Assembly: GCA_028279995.1 (NCBI GenBank)
Contig: JANQMQ010000348.1
Coordinates: 1 to 9,310 of the forward strand
Reading direction: 5' to 3'
DNA from: Candidatus Phaeomarinibacter sp.
Lineage (GTDB): Bacteria; Pseudomonadota; Alphaproteobacteria; CGMCC-115125
Length of the DNA stretch: 9,310 nucleotides
The notes beneath the pieces are model-generated. The model was not told where the DNA came from and did not search any database. It worked only from the letters and a program-made list of their open reading frames with translations. Within the stretch, counting starts at the first letter, position 1. Each line of letters opens with the position of its first letter. A program made the position numbers and the translations under genes. Of this stretch, positions 1 to 6,520 are shown piece after piece.

Positions 1-1303
1 CAAGACCACCCGGATTGCGCTTGAGTGGATTTCTACCCCCTCTGGTGGGGGTAACCCTCGCCTTGGCTGATCCGGTAAAGATGCCAGACGGCCCGCGAAA
101 GTCCCATTCTTCAGCATCACCCGGGTTCGAGTTGTGCGTGTCGGTGCTCCCGATAAGGCCGACCTGCAGCGGGTTGAAACCAAGCACATCCTCGAGCTCG
201 AGCCCTTTCTTGAGACCATCGCGCACCATGGATGTCGGGTGTATGCACTCGATGTCGTCAAGGGTCTCACAACGGGGCAAAAACTGTTCGATACCGCACT
301 CCTCGTCCGTCGTCCCGACCCCCAGGCTGCATTCGGAGTTTCCCTTGATCTGGAAAATTTCCACCAAAGGCTCGAGCCTGCCGCGCGTCGCCCAATCTTC
401 TGCAGTGTACACGTCGCCATCAATTGTTCGGCCTGCGAAAGCAAGTCCCCAGGACTTGTTGGGGTTGTGCGGGATGGTCAGAAACTCGCAGCGCCCCTGG
501 CAGCCGGACTCCAACTGTTCCCAGAGATCAAACTCGGACAGCGCATCAAAAGCGGATACGGCGCGGGCAGGCACTTCACTGTTTCTGAAGATCACGTTGC
601 GATGGATCTTTCCGGTACCGGGCAATGGCGGCGAATATTCGTAAGCGGCAAATGTCGTGAATCGTCCTGGTTCGTTGTGCTGTTCGGCGACGTCAACAAT
701 GTGAGCCCAAGTCGCCTCCATGAAACGGGCTTCCTTCGCCGGGTCCTGCACCGCATTTGCAAATCCTGAGATCGGTGGACGCTGGGTGCCCTGGTCGCGC
801 AGTTCCAGGAATACCTGTGCGCTTGGCTTTTCATTATTCGCACACAGAGTTTTGGTTGCCTCGTTGATCTCGGGGTCGGCACAGGCTTCAGCCACGCCAA
901 ATCCTTCTGCATGGTCTGTGATCGCGGCGAAGTCGAGTGGCCGCGACAGACGCATCATCTCACCCGCCGGGCTTTCCACAGCTTCGCCCTTGGCAAAGCG
1001 GTATGACTGATCGACCGACAGGCGGTTGCCAAACAGATATGCATCAAATGAGAGGCGGGAATGAGTATGCAGTTCGCCGAAGTAGACATTTCGCAGTTTG
1101 TTTGCTTCGGGGTAGACCGCCGGCTGGAACTCGGGCTGGTGGAAGGCCTCTTCGTTCTGTGCTGCGATGTCGAGGCGCATCTGGGCGATCTCTTCCTCGG
1201 ACACAAGCGGTGCCCGCAGGTATGCTCTTCCCACAAAAAAGCCGATGACAACAACCACCAGAACGGCGGCGGCAAAAACACCAAATTTTTGTGACCTACG
1301 CAT
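1..1303 (-). CDS. DUF3604 family membrane-anchored PHP-like metallohydrolase (C-terminus outside window)
   Basis: The minus-strand frame is open from an ATG at 1301-1303 to the left edge, giving 434 codons with no stop, so the C-terminus is missing. An AGGGGG Shine-Dalgarno (complement of 1308-1313) lies 4 nt upstream. Residues 7-24 are a hydrophobic segment after an MRRSQK n-region, so the protein is probably a signal-anchored periplasmic protein. Features typical of DUF3604 are visible: YFGELHTHS at 74-82 followed by SFDAYLFGNR (85-94), AITDHAEGFG (127-136), IPHNPNKSWG (277-286) and GLIGSTDTHNSNPG (382-395). The His/Asp residues in these blocks (H79, H81, D130, H131, H279, D388, H390) look like the metal-ligand sets of the PHP/amidohydrolase-like fold. 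The family has no well-established substrate and I assign none. The gene diverges from the xdhC-like gene across 142 bp. Confidence in the family is high; function is unknown. Confidence 0.9.
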   Translation of the reverse strand, partial: MRRSQKFGVFAAAVLVVVVIGFFVGRAYLRAPLVSEEEIAQMRLDIAAQNEEAFHQPEFQPAVYPEANKLRNVYFGELHTHSRLSFDAYLFGNRLSVDQSYRFAKGEAVESPAGEMMRLSRPLDFAAITDHAEGFGVAEACADPEINEATKTLCANNEKPSAQVFLELRDQGTQRPPISGFANAVQDPAKEARFMEATWAHIVDVAEQHNEPGRFTTFAAYEYSPPLPGTGKIHRNVIFRNSEVPARAVSAFDALSEFDLWEQLESGCQGRCEFLTIPHNPNKSWGLAFAGRTIDGDVYTAEDWATRGRLEPLVEIFQIKGNSECSLGVGTTDEECGIEQFLPRCETLDDIECIHPTSMVRDGLKKGLELEDVLGFNPLQVGLIGSTDTHNSNPGDAEEWDFRGPSGIFTGSAKARVTPTRGGRNPLKRNPGGL

Positions 1304-1445
1304 AAATCCCCCTGATTGGCCATACTTGTTGTTGATCGGCATCCACATCTTACATGCAAAATGCGTATGTCCCGCATTGAGGACTGAGAAGATGTTTTCA
1401 TGCCGGATGTGCTATCCTTACATGGACCCTCAACACAGCTAGCGC
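1304..1445. promoter_or_regulatory. Divergent intergenic region between DUF3604 gene and xdhC-like gene
   Basis: These 142 bp separate two divergently transcribed genes, so at least one promoter in each direction should lie here. A TATCCT hexamer at 1413-1418 could be a -10 element for the plus-strand pair, but no good -35 sits 16-18 nt upstream of it. A TTGAGG at 1377-1382 is -35-like but badly spaced. The GCAAAATGC run near 1356 is a short dyad only. No RNA gene or terminator was seen. Confidence 0.4.
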
Positions 1446-2384
1446 ATGACCAGTTTCACTCATCCCGAAGACGTCTTTTCGTTCCTGTCCACGGCTCAGG
1501 ATTCCGCGACCAAGGTGGCCCTGGTGGTTGTCACCGAGACTGTCGGTGGCGGGTTGCGCGCCCCTGGCGCGCTCATGGCAGTCGACGAAAACGGGGCATT
1601 TGCGGGATATGTTTCCAATGGGTGCGTCGATGCGGACGTGGTGTTGAACGCGCAGCAAGCCATCAAAGAGGGCGCCGCAAGATATCTGACCTATGGAGCG
1701 GGATCGCCCTTCCTGGATATCCGCCTGCCATGTGGCGGGAGCCTAAACATGATTGTGGTGCCGTCGCCCGATCCTGAGGTTGTCAAGTCTATTGGCACGA
1801 CACTGGAGGGCCGCAAGGCCCTCGGCATTATGGTCTCGAACCGCGGCCTCTCGATCCTGCCGGACGCACCTGACGAAACTTCATGGGACGGCAATGAACT
1901 GCACCTTCGCTTGGTGCCAAAACTCCGTCTACGACTTGCCGGCCGCGGCGAGGAGTTGGTCGCGCTTGGCCGGCTGGCCATCGCTGCGGATTTTGACGTC
2001 CTAGCCCAGACGCCTGATCAGGCAACAGTGCTGCGCGCGCAGAATGCCGGTGTAACATGCCAGACACTGACAACGTCACAGGCCCTACCACCGCTTGAGG
2101 ATGATGAGTGGACGGCCTTTGTGCTCGTCTTTCACGATCAGGATTGGGAGATACCGCTTATCAGGCAGACACTGGCCGGCCCTGCTTTCTGGCTTGGCGC
2201 GGTGGGCAGCCACCGCACGCATCAGGTCCGATGCGAAGCGCTCAGGGATGCCGGCGTGTCAAAGGCAGATGTACGGCGACTGCAAGGACCCATTGGACTT
2301 ATTCCACGAACGCGGGACGCATCGATGTTGGCTGTTTCGACACTGGCAGAAATCGCCGCCGCGTATAAGGACCTTGAAGCGTGA
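1446..2384 (+). CDS. XdhC/CoxI-family molybdenum cofactor insertion chaperone
   Basis: The 312-aa product matches the two-domain XdhC/CoxI layout. The N-terminal XdhC_CoxI domain shows a GGGLRAPGALMAV block (34-46), VSNGCVDADV (56-65) with Cys60, and LPCGGSLNM (94-102). The C-terminal Rossmann-like domain runs from about 158, with a divergent nucleotide loop (LAGRGEEL, 164-171), then HDQDWE, LGAVGSH and a terminal GPIGLIPRTRDASMLAVSTLAEIAA block. XdhC proteins bind matured (sulfurated) molybdenum cofactor and deliver it to xanthine-dehydrogenase-family enzymes, which fits the molybdoenzyme operon converging from the right. The start is fixed because an in-frame TAG at 1440-1442 lies just before the ATG and the next Met (44) is inside the conserved block. 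No clear Shine-Dalgarno precedes it. The stop overlaps the next gene by 4 nt, implying coupled translation. It acts in the cytoplasm. Confidence 0.9.
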   Translation: MTSFTHPEDVFSFLSTAQDSATKVALVVVTETVGGGLRAPGALMAVDENGAFAGYVSNGCVDADVVLNAQQAIKEGAARYLTYGAGSPFLDIRLPCGGSLNMIVVPSPDPEVVKSIGTTLEGRKALGIMVSNRGLSILPDAPDETSWDGNELHLRLVPKLRLRLAGRGEELVALGRLAIAADFDVLAQTPDQATVLRAQNAGVTCQTLTTSQALPPLEDDEWTAFVLVFHDQDWEIPLIRQTLAGPAFWLGAVGSHRTHQVRCEALRDAGVSKADVRRLQGPIGLIPRTRDASMLAVSTLAEIAAAYKDLEA

Positions 2385-2968
2385 CGCTTACCAGAACAGC
2401 AGCGGTCATTCTGGCAAGCGGTCTGTCCAAACGGTTCGGAGATCAAGACAAACTGCTCGCACCTCTTGGAGGATTGCCCGTCGCTTCCTATGTCGCAGCC
2501 ATGGTTGCAAATTTGCCGTTTCACTCCGCATTTGCGGTTGTGCCGTCTGACAATGCTTCGCTTGCAGATCTTTTCAATGCAAATGGCATTGTGCCAATTC
2601 TCAACCGGTCAGCAGCAGAAGGTCAGGGTGCGTCGCTGGCCCTGGGCATCAGACATGTTCAGGAACTTCAGATAGACGCCGCTCTGGTGCTGCTGGCCGA
2701 CATGCCGTTTGTCACAGCCAATCACCTGGAGGCCCTCGCCACCGCCGCTGAAACTTCGGATGCCGTTGCAAGCATGGCGAACGGAACTCGACAGCCGCCT
2801 ATCCTTTTTCGTTCCAGCGTGTTTTCTTCACTGGCATTTCTTGACGGCGACAGGGGTGGCAAAGCGCTGCTTTCTGAACTTGAAGCAGTTGTTGATGTCG
2901 AGATATCAGCGGATGAGGCTATCGATATAGACACACCGGAAACACTGTCCCGGCTGCAGACGAGCTAG
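2381..2968 (+). CDS. MocA-like molybdenum cofactor nucleotidyltransferase (NTP_transf_3)
   Basis: The 195-aa product starts at GTG 2381-2383, overlapping the xdhC-like stop (GTGA), with AAGGA at 2367-2371 nine nt upstream. It has the MobA/MocA fold signature: the N-terminal nucleotide loop LASGLSKRFG (11-20) with DKLL following at 23-26, GQGASLALGI (81-90), the metal-binding LADMPFVT (105-112) and a C-terminal DIDTPETLSRL. MocA adds CMP to molybdopterin-Mo and MobA adds GMP. In this family MocA usually reads LAAG and MobA LAGG; here the loop reads LASG. Xanthine-dehydrogenase-family enzymes of this small-subunit type often use the cytidine dinucleotide cofactor, and coupling to an XdhC-like gene fits MocA better than MobA. 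A MobA-type specificity or a purely accessory role cannot be excluded. The stop TAG at 2966-2968 abuts the convergent cytochrome stop. Confidence 0.85.
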   Translation: MTLTRTAAVILASGLSKRFGDQDKLLAPLGGLPVASYVAAMVANLPFHSAFAVVPSDNASLADLFNANGIVPILNRSAAEGQGASLALGIRHVQELQIDAALVLLADMPFVTANHLEALATAAETSDAVASMANGTRQPPILFRSSVFSSLAFLDGDRGGKALLSELEAVVDVEISADEAIDIDTPETLSRLQTS

Positions 2969-3568
2969 TCAGCCGGCCACCGGACATGGCGCCCCTGAGT
3001 TCACCCAGTTGCGCAGAAAGTCGGCAAGCTCCGCCGAGCTATATGGCGCAGGCTCCCGCCCTGGCCCTGGATTCCAACCCCATTGAACGAGATCATCAGA
3101 CCTCACGTGTTCAACAACTTCATCAAGTGATTTGTCACCATTGCGGGCCGGATCCTTTATCTGCTCACAGATGTCCCGGGAGCTCTTCGCCCACCAGACC
3201 ATTTCGACCGGAGCAAGAGCCCAATGCGGGGCGCCCGGGGCCCCTTTGGCGAATGGCAGATTGCTTACACCATGACATGAGGTGCAGGGCAGCCCGGCAG
3301 CTTTCTTGCGCGTGTCATCGGCAATGATGTTCATGCCGTGATACTGCGCCTTGGCCCCATAGCTCGGCCCGGACCATCGCGGGCGATTGTCCTCTGGTAC
3401 ATGGCAGTTAACGCAGCGGGGGTGGGAAAAGACCTCAAAGGCCTTTTCCCATGCTTCGAGCCCATCAGCCTTTGACGGCGGGGCTTGCGCACCTGATGTT
3501 GAGGCCATGAGCATTGCAGCGGTTGCGCATGCAATCAGACCGAACAGCATCAGGACCCGGTTTGCCAT
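2969..3568 (-). CDS. Periplasmic diheme cytochrome c associated with isoquinoline 1-oxidoreductase-type enzyme
   Basis: The 199-aa product has an N-terminal hydrophobic signal (about 5-22) with likely signal peptidase I cleavage after AQA (27-29). A LIAC at 11-14 also resembles a lipobox, so a lipoprotein is possible. Two covalent heme c sites are visible, CVNCH (52-56) and CTSCH (95-99). H77 and M79 in QYHGMNI are candidate distal ligands. The C-terminus has a YSSAELADFLRNWV helix typical of class I cytochrome ends. It is the third gene of the operon, 8 nt after the molybdopterin-subunit stop; its Shine-Dalgarno AGGAAGGG overlaps that TAG stop. Related enzymes such as acetic-acid-bacterial aldehyde dehydrogenase (AldFGH) and nicotinate dehydrogenase pass electrons to c-type hemes, so I infer this is the electron acceptor replacing an FAD subunit. 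Proteins of this size in this position are, from memory, annotated as an isoquinoline 1-oxidoreductase subunit. Confidence 0.85.
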   Translation of the reverse strand: MANRVLMLFGLIACATAAMLMASTSGAQAPPSKADGLEAWEKAFEVFSHPRCVNCHVPEDNRPRWSGPSYGAKAQYHGMNIIADDTRKKAAGLPCTSCHGVSNLPFAKGAPGAPHWALAPVEMVWWAKSSRDICEQIKDPARNGDKSLDEVVEHVRSDDLVQWGWNPGPGREPAPYSSAELADFLRNWVNSGAPCPVAG

Positions 3569-3576
3569 TGCCCTTC

Positions 3577-5793
3577 CTAGACCGAGAATGACTGGCCAGC
3601 CAACGGCAGCTTGCGGGTGCGGATACCGGTTGCGTTGAATACGGCATTTGCTACTGCCGGCGCGATTGGCGGTGTACCGGGCTCCCCACCGCCACCGATG
3701 TCGTCCGGATTGCCATTGATAATCTCAACGACAATTTCCGGTGACTCATACATGCGCAGCATCTGGTAGTCGTGGAAGTTACTCTGTTCCACGGCCCCGT
3801 TCTTGATGCTGATTTCTCCATAGAGCGCAGCGGTCAGGCCGTAGATGATGCCGCCCTCCATCTGCGCGGCAAAGCCATCCGGATTCATTACATAGCCCGC
3901 ATCGGCACAGCAGTAGACCTTCTTCACAGTCGGTGAACCGCTGCTCATGTCAACGTCTGCAACCATGGCAACAATTGTGTTGAATGAGCGGACAAGAGCT
4001 ACCCCCCGGCCATGATTGGCCGGCATTGCACTGCCCCAGTTGGACATTTCAGCGGCCTTCTTGAGCACCGCTGCAAAGCGTGGCGAGTTATCAAGCATGG
4101 ACATGCGGAATTCCAGCGGGTCCTTGCCGGCAGCGTGCGCCATCTCATCAACAAACGATTCAACAAAGAACCCATGCTGGCTGTGGTCCACCGAGCGCCA
4201 TGCCCAGAATGGCAGCGGAAGCTCGGCATCGTTCACCGCACGAATACGCTGAGAGTCAATGTCGTAGTAAGGCACGAATGCCGCGTCAGCAGGGTCGTTG
4301 TGGAAGAGGAAGATATTGTCCCAACTGACCGGCTTACCGCTTTCGTCGATCCCGGCCTTGAACCGGCTCGTGGTGGCGTTGCGGTAGGCGGCCTTCTGCG
4401 TGTCCTCTTCGCGCGACCAGATCATCTTGATCGGCGCATCAATCTCCTTGGCGATGCGGGCCGCCATGGTCACCATATTCGCGTCCGAACGGCGGCCAAA
4501 CCCACCGCCCATATGCAAGAGATTGACCGTCACATCATTGGTGCTGATGTCAAAGACTTCCGCTGCAGCTGTGCGGCAGCGGAGCGGTGTTTGTGTGCCG
4601 ATCCATACCTCTGCCTGCCCATCGTGAAACCAGACTGTGCAGTTGATCGGTTCCATCGCAGCGTGGGCAAGAAACGGCACCTGATACTCGGCCTCGACCT
4701 TCGTTGCCGACGCTTCAAATGCGCCACGGACATCGCCAACATCAACAAGACCGTCGCCGCCATCTTCACCCGCATCGTTGAGGGCAACTTCGAAATTCTT
4801 GAACATGCCAGCCTGATCAAGGTTGTCCGTCGCAGTCTGTGTGTAGGTCGCTGACAGCGTGTTGGCTGCCTGCTGCGCATGCCAGTAGCTGTCGGCTACG
4901 ACAGCGGCAAACTCACCAAGGTTGAGCACATTTGAGACACCACGCATTGATCGCGCTTCCGTGTCATCAAGGGTTGCGATCTTGGCACCAGGGACCGGCG
5001 GCGCCAGGACTGCTGCGTATGACAGCTTCTGGCCCGGGATTTCCGCGTCGATTCCGAACAGGGCCGTGCCGTCTACCTTGGATGGGATATCCAGACGGGG
5101 TGCCGGTGTTCCCATGAGCTTGAATTCATCAACCGACTTGAGTTTCGGCTTGGCCGGCAGGCTCTGCTCCGCCGCCGCGACCGCGAAGTCGGCATAGTCC
5201 GCTGCACGTCCGCTGGCCTTGTGATAGAGACGGCTCTTTTCAGTCGTCACTTCGTTGGCGGGAACGTCCCACGCCTGCGCCGCAGCACCAACAAGCATCT
5301 CGCGAGCGGCCGCACCGGCGACGCGCATTCCCTTCTGGCCTGTAGAGCGTACAGAGAAACTGCCGCCGGTCAGATACAGGTCCATTGCACCTGCAAGGTT
5401 GATAAAGGCCCCGTCAATGGTCGGTTCAAGCCAGGAGCCAACGTCCAGATCCGGCGTCAGGAAGTGACGGGCCATTTCGTTGGAGACGTATTCCCCATTG
5501 GCCGGTGCGGACATGACTTCCATCTTGTCCCAGTCCGCATCCATTTCGTCCGCCAGCATCTGAGCGAGCGTCGAAAGCGCGCCCTGCCCCATATCCGTAT
5601 GCGGGGCAATGGCAGTCACAACGTTATCTTCACCGATCTTCACCCAGGCGTTGATCAGCTGTTCGCCTTCAAGCGCAGCATCCTTAGCAAGCCGATCAAC
5701 CGGATTGCCGGGTCGGATGGCAACGCCGACCACTAGGGCTGTACCACCTGCCAAACCTGCACCAATAAAACCTCGACGGGACCACTTGTTCAT
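3577..5793 (-). CDS. iorB: Isoquinoline 1-oxidoreductase-type molybdopterin (beta) subunit, Tat-exported
   Basis: The 738-aa product is the large molybdopterin subunit of a xanthine-dehydrogenase-family enzyme. It begins with a twin-arginine signal, SRRGFIG at 5-11, followed by a hydrophobic stretch to about 26, so it is predicted to fold in the cytoplasm and be exported. An N-terminal half-domain carries HTDMGQGALSTLAQML (65-80), as in IorB-type proteins. The hammerhead domain starts near 238 (SKVDGTALFGIDAEIPG). Cofactor-binding blocks follow: LAHAAMEPINCTV (375-387), HMGGGFGRRSD (427-437) and GGGGEPGTPPIAPA (700-713), where E704 is the predicted catalytic glutamate. A GGGGAG-type Shine-Dalgarno (complement of 5802-5807) sits 8 nt before the ATG, and the upstream [2Fe-2S] gene ends 14 nt earlier. 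Family assignment is firm, but the substrate (N-heterocycle, aldehyde or other) cannot be decided, so the gene symbol indicates family type only. Confidence 0.92.
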   Translation of the reverse strand: MNKWSRRGFIGAGLAGGTALVVGVAIRPGNPVDRLAKDAALEGEQLINAWVKIGEDNVVTAIAPHTDMGQGALSTLAQMLADEMDADWDKMEVMSAPANGEYVSNEMARHFLTPDLDVGSWLEPTIDGAFINLAGAMDLYLTGGSFSVRSTGQKGMRVAGAAAREMLVGAAAQAWDVPANEVTTEKSRLYHKASGRAADYADFAVAAAEQSLPAKPKLKSVDEFKLMGTPAPRLDIPSKVDGTALFGIDAEIPGQKLSYAAVLAPPVPGAKIATLDDTEARSMRGVSNVLNLGEFAAVVADSYWHAQQAANTLSATYTQTATDNLDQAGMFKNFEVALNDAGEDGGDGLVDVGDVRGAFEASATKVEAEYQVPFLAHAAMEPINCTVWFHDGQAEVWIGTQTPLRCRTAAAEVFDISTNDVTVNLLHMGGGFGRRSDANMVTMAARIAKEIDAPIKMIWSREEDTQKAAYRNATTSRFKAGIDESGKPVSWDNIFLFHNDPADAAFVPYYDIDSQRIRAVNDAELPLPFWAWRSVDHSQHGFFVESFVDEMAHAAGKDPLEFRMSMLDNSPRFAAVLKKAAEMSNWGSAMPANHGRGVALVRSFNTIVAMVADVDMSSGSPTVKKVYCCADAGYVMNPDGFAAQMEGGIIYGLTAALYGEISIKNGAVEQSNFHDYQMLRMYESPEIVVEIINGNPDDIGGGGEPGTPPIAPAVANAVFNATGIRTRKLPLAGQSFSV

Positions 5794-5807
5794 GATGTTC
5801 GCTCCCC

Positions 5808-6263
5808 TTACGCGCGCGCGGCGGCTTTGATGGCCGCACGGATGCGTGGATAGGTACCGCAGCGGCAGATATTGCCTGACATTGCGGCATCGATGTCTTC
5901 ATCGGTCGGGTCCGGATTATCGCGGAGCAATGCTGCAGCCGACATGATCTGACCGGACTGGCAATAACCGCACTGCGGCACCTGAGCGTCAATCCAGGCC
6001 TGTTGCACCTTGGCAAGTTTGCCGTCAGAATCCGGAAGACCTTCAATCGTTGTGACTTCCAGACCTTCTGCGGCGGATATTGGCGTCGAACAGGAGCGCA
6101 CCGGCTGCCCATCCAGATGCACGGTGCAGGCCCCGCAAAAAGCGATCCCGCAACCGAATTTCGTCCCGGTCATCTGTAGTTCTTCACGAACGACCCAGAG
6201 GATCGGCATGTCTGGATCGACATCCAGGCTCACCGGTTTTCCATTAATGCTCAAATTGATCAT
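5808..6263 (-). CDS. iorA: Isoquinoline 1-oxidoreductase-type [2Fe-2S] (alpha) subunit
   Basis: The 151-aa product is the small iron-sulfur subunit, with both clusters complete. The plant-type ferredoxin cluster uses C38, C43, C46 and C58 ([11 protein letters not shown] plus SC). The second, helical-domain cluster uses C98, C101, C133 and C135 (QCGYCQSGQ and [14 protein letters not shown]). Electrons would pass from molybdopterin through these clusters to an acceptor, here most likely the downstream diheme cytochrome. The frame is open further upstream to an ATG at 6351-6353, but that start adds 30 residues without homology and has no ribosome site. The ATG at 6261-6263 begins the domain ([10 protein letters not shown]) and has AAGGA (complement of 6273-6277) nine nt upstream. 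There is no export signal, so it presumably crosses the membrane bound to the Tat-tagged large subunit. It is the first gene of the minus-strand operon. Confidence 0.93.
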   Translation of the reverse strand: MINLSINGKPVSLDVDPDMPILWVVREELQMTGTKFGCGIAFCGACTVHLDGQPVRSCSTPISAAEGLEVTTIEGLPDSDGKLAKVQQAWIDAQVPQCGYCQSGQIMSAAALLRDNPDPTDEDIDAAMSGNICRCGTYPRIRAAIKAAARA

Positions 6264-6272
6264 GAATCCGTT

Positions 6273-6277
6273 TCCTT
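6273..6277 (-). promoter_or_regulatory. Ribosome binding site fixing the iorA start
   Basis: The minus strand reads AAGGA here, within GGAAGGAAACGG, nine nt before the ATG at 6261-6263. No comparable site precedes the upstream in-frame ATG at 6351-6353, so this site decides the shorter 151-aa start. Confidence 0.75.
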
Positions 6278-6345
6278 CCGACACACCAGTTCGCGAGACC
6301 TGCTCAGCGGGTTTAAAAAGTGCGCTTGCCGCCAAAGACTCGAAT

Positions 6346-6360
6346 ATGACCATAAGTCAT
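6346..6360. promoter_or_regulatory. Perfect 5-5-5 dyad, candidate operator upstream of iorA
   Basis: ATGAC, five bases (CATAA), then GTCAT form a perfect inverted repeat centred about 90 bp upstream of the iorA start. The spacing suits a dimeric helix-turn-helix regulator. No regulator gene lies in the window, so its protein is unknown. A chance dyad of this size is possible. Confidence 0.35.
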
Positions 6361-6431
6361 CTAGCGATATTTGCAACAGAATTTGGGGACCGGCGTAGTC
6401 AATATCAGGAGCCCGTCCTCATCACTTTTAA

Positions 6432-6465
6432 TGATATTGATCGCCCGACATCCGCGATAACATCA
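6432..6465. promoter_or_regulatory. Imperfect inverted repeat, candidate operator or hairpin upstream of the 668-aa gene
   Basis: TGATATTGATCGC at 6432-6444 pairs with GCGATAACATCA at 6454-6465 across a 9-bp spacer, with one unpaired base and one mismatch. It ends 55 bp before the ATG at 6521. It could be a regulator site or a leader hairpin; there is no T-run to make it a terminator. Confidence 0.3.
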
Positions 6466-6520
6466 CCGTTGGTGGGGTGACTGACGCCTTTGGCATGTTT
6501 GCCTTTTCCGGGAGAGAAAA

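Larger units (their letters stand above)
6264..6520. promoter_or_regulatory. Divergent intergenic region between iorA and the 668-aa protein gene
   Basis: These 257 bp hold the start of the minus-strand iorAB-cytochrome operon and of the plus-strand two-gene operon, so both promoters are expected here. It contains two dyads listed separately (6346-6360 and 6432-6465). It is locally more AT-rich than the genes around it, mainly 6340-6440. I could not place a convincing -35/-10 pair on either strand. No tRNA or terminator was seen. Confidence 0.5.

Noticed and set aside
134..769. Plus-strand open frame of 211 codons
   Set aside because: It is antisense to the DUF3604 gene, whose minus-strand translation carries clear family motifs throughout; the plus-strand product resembles nothing.
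1400..1777. Plus-strand open frame of 125 codons starting upstream of the xdhC-like gene
   Set aside because: It is out of frame with the XdhC-like protein, and its translation lacks family features.
2095..2550. Plus-strand open frame of 151 codons spanning the xdhC/mocA junction
   Set aside because: It overlaps two well-supported genes in another frame and is rich in Arg/Ser, as expected for a shadow frame.
4012..4854. Plus-strand open frame of 280 codons
   Set aside because: It lies wholly antisense to the molybdopterin subunit gene and shows no domain motif; long antisense frames are common opposite GC-rich genes.
5811..5820. CGCGCGCGCG run
   Set aside because: It encodes the Ala/Arg-rich end of the [2Fe-2S] subunit and needs no other explanation.
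6264..6353. 30-residue N-terminal extension of the [2Fe-2S] subunit from ATG 6351-6353
   Set aside because: No ribosome site, no homology-like sequence, and it overlaps a dyad; the ATG at 6263 has a good ribosome site and starts the conserved domain.
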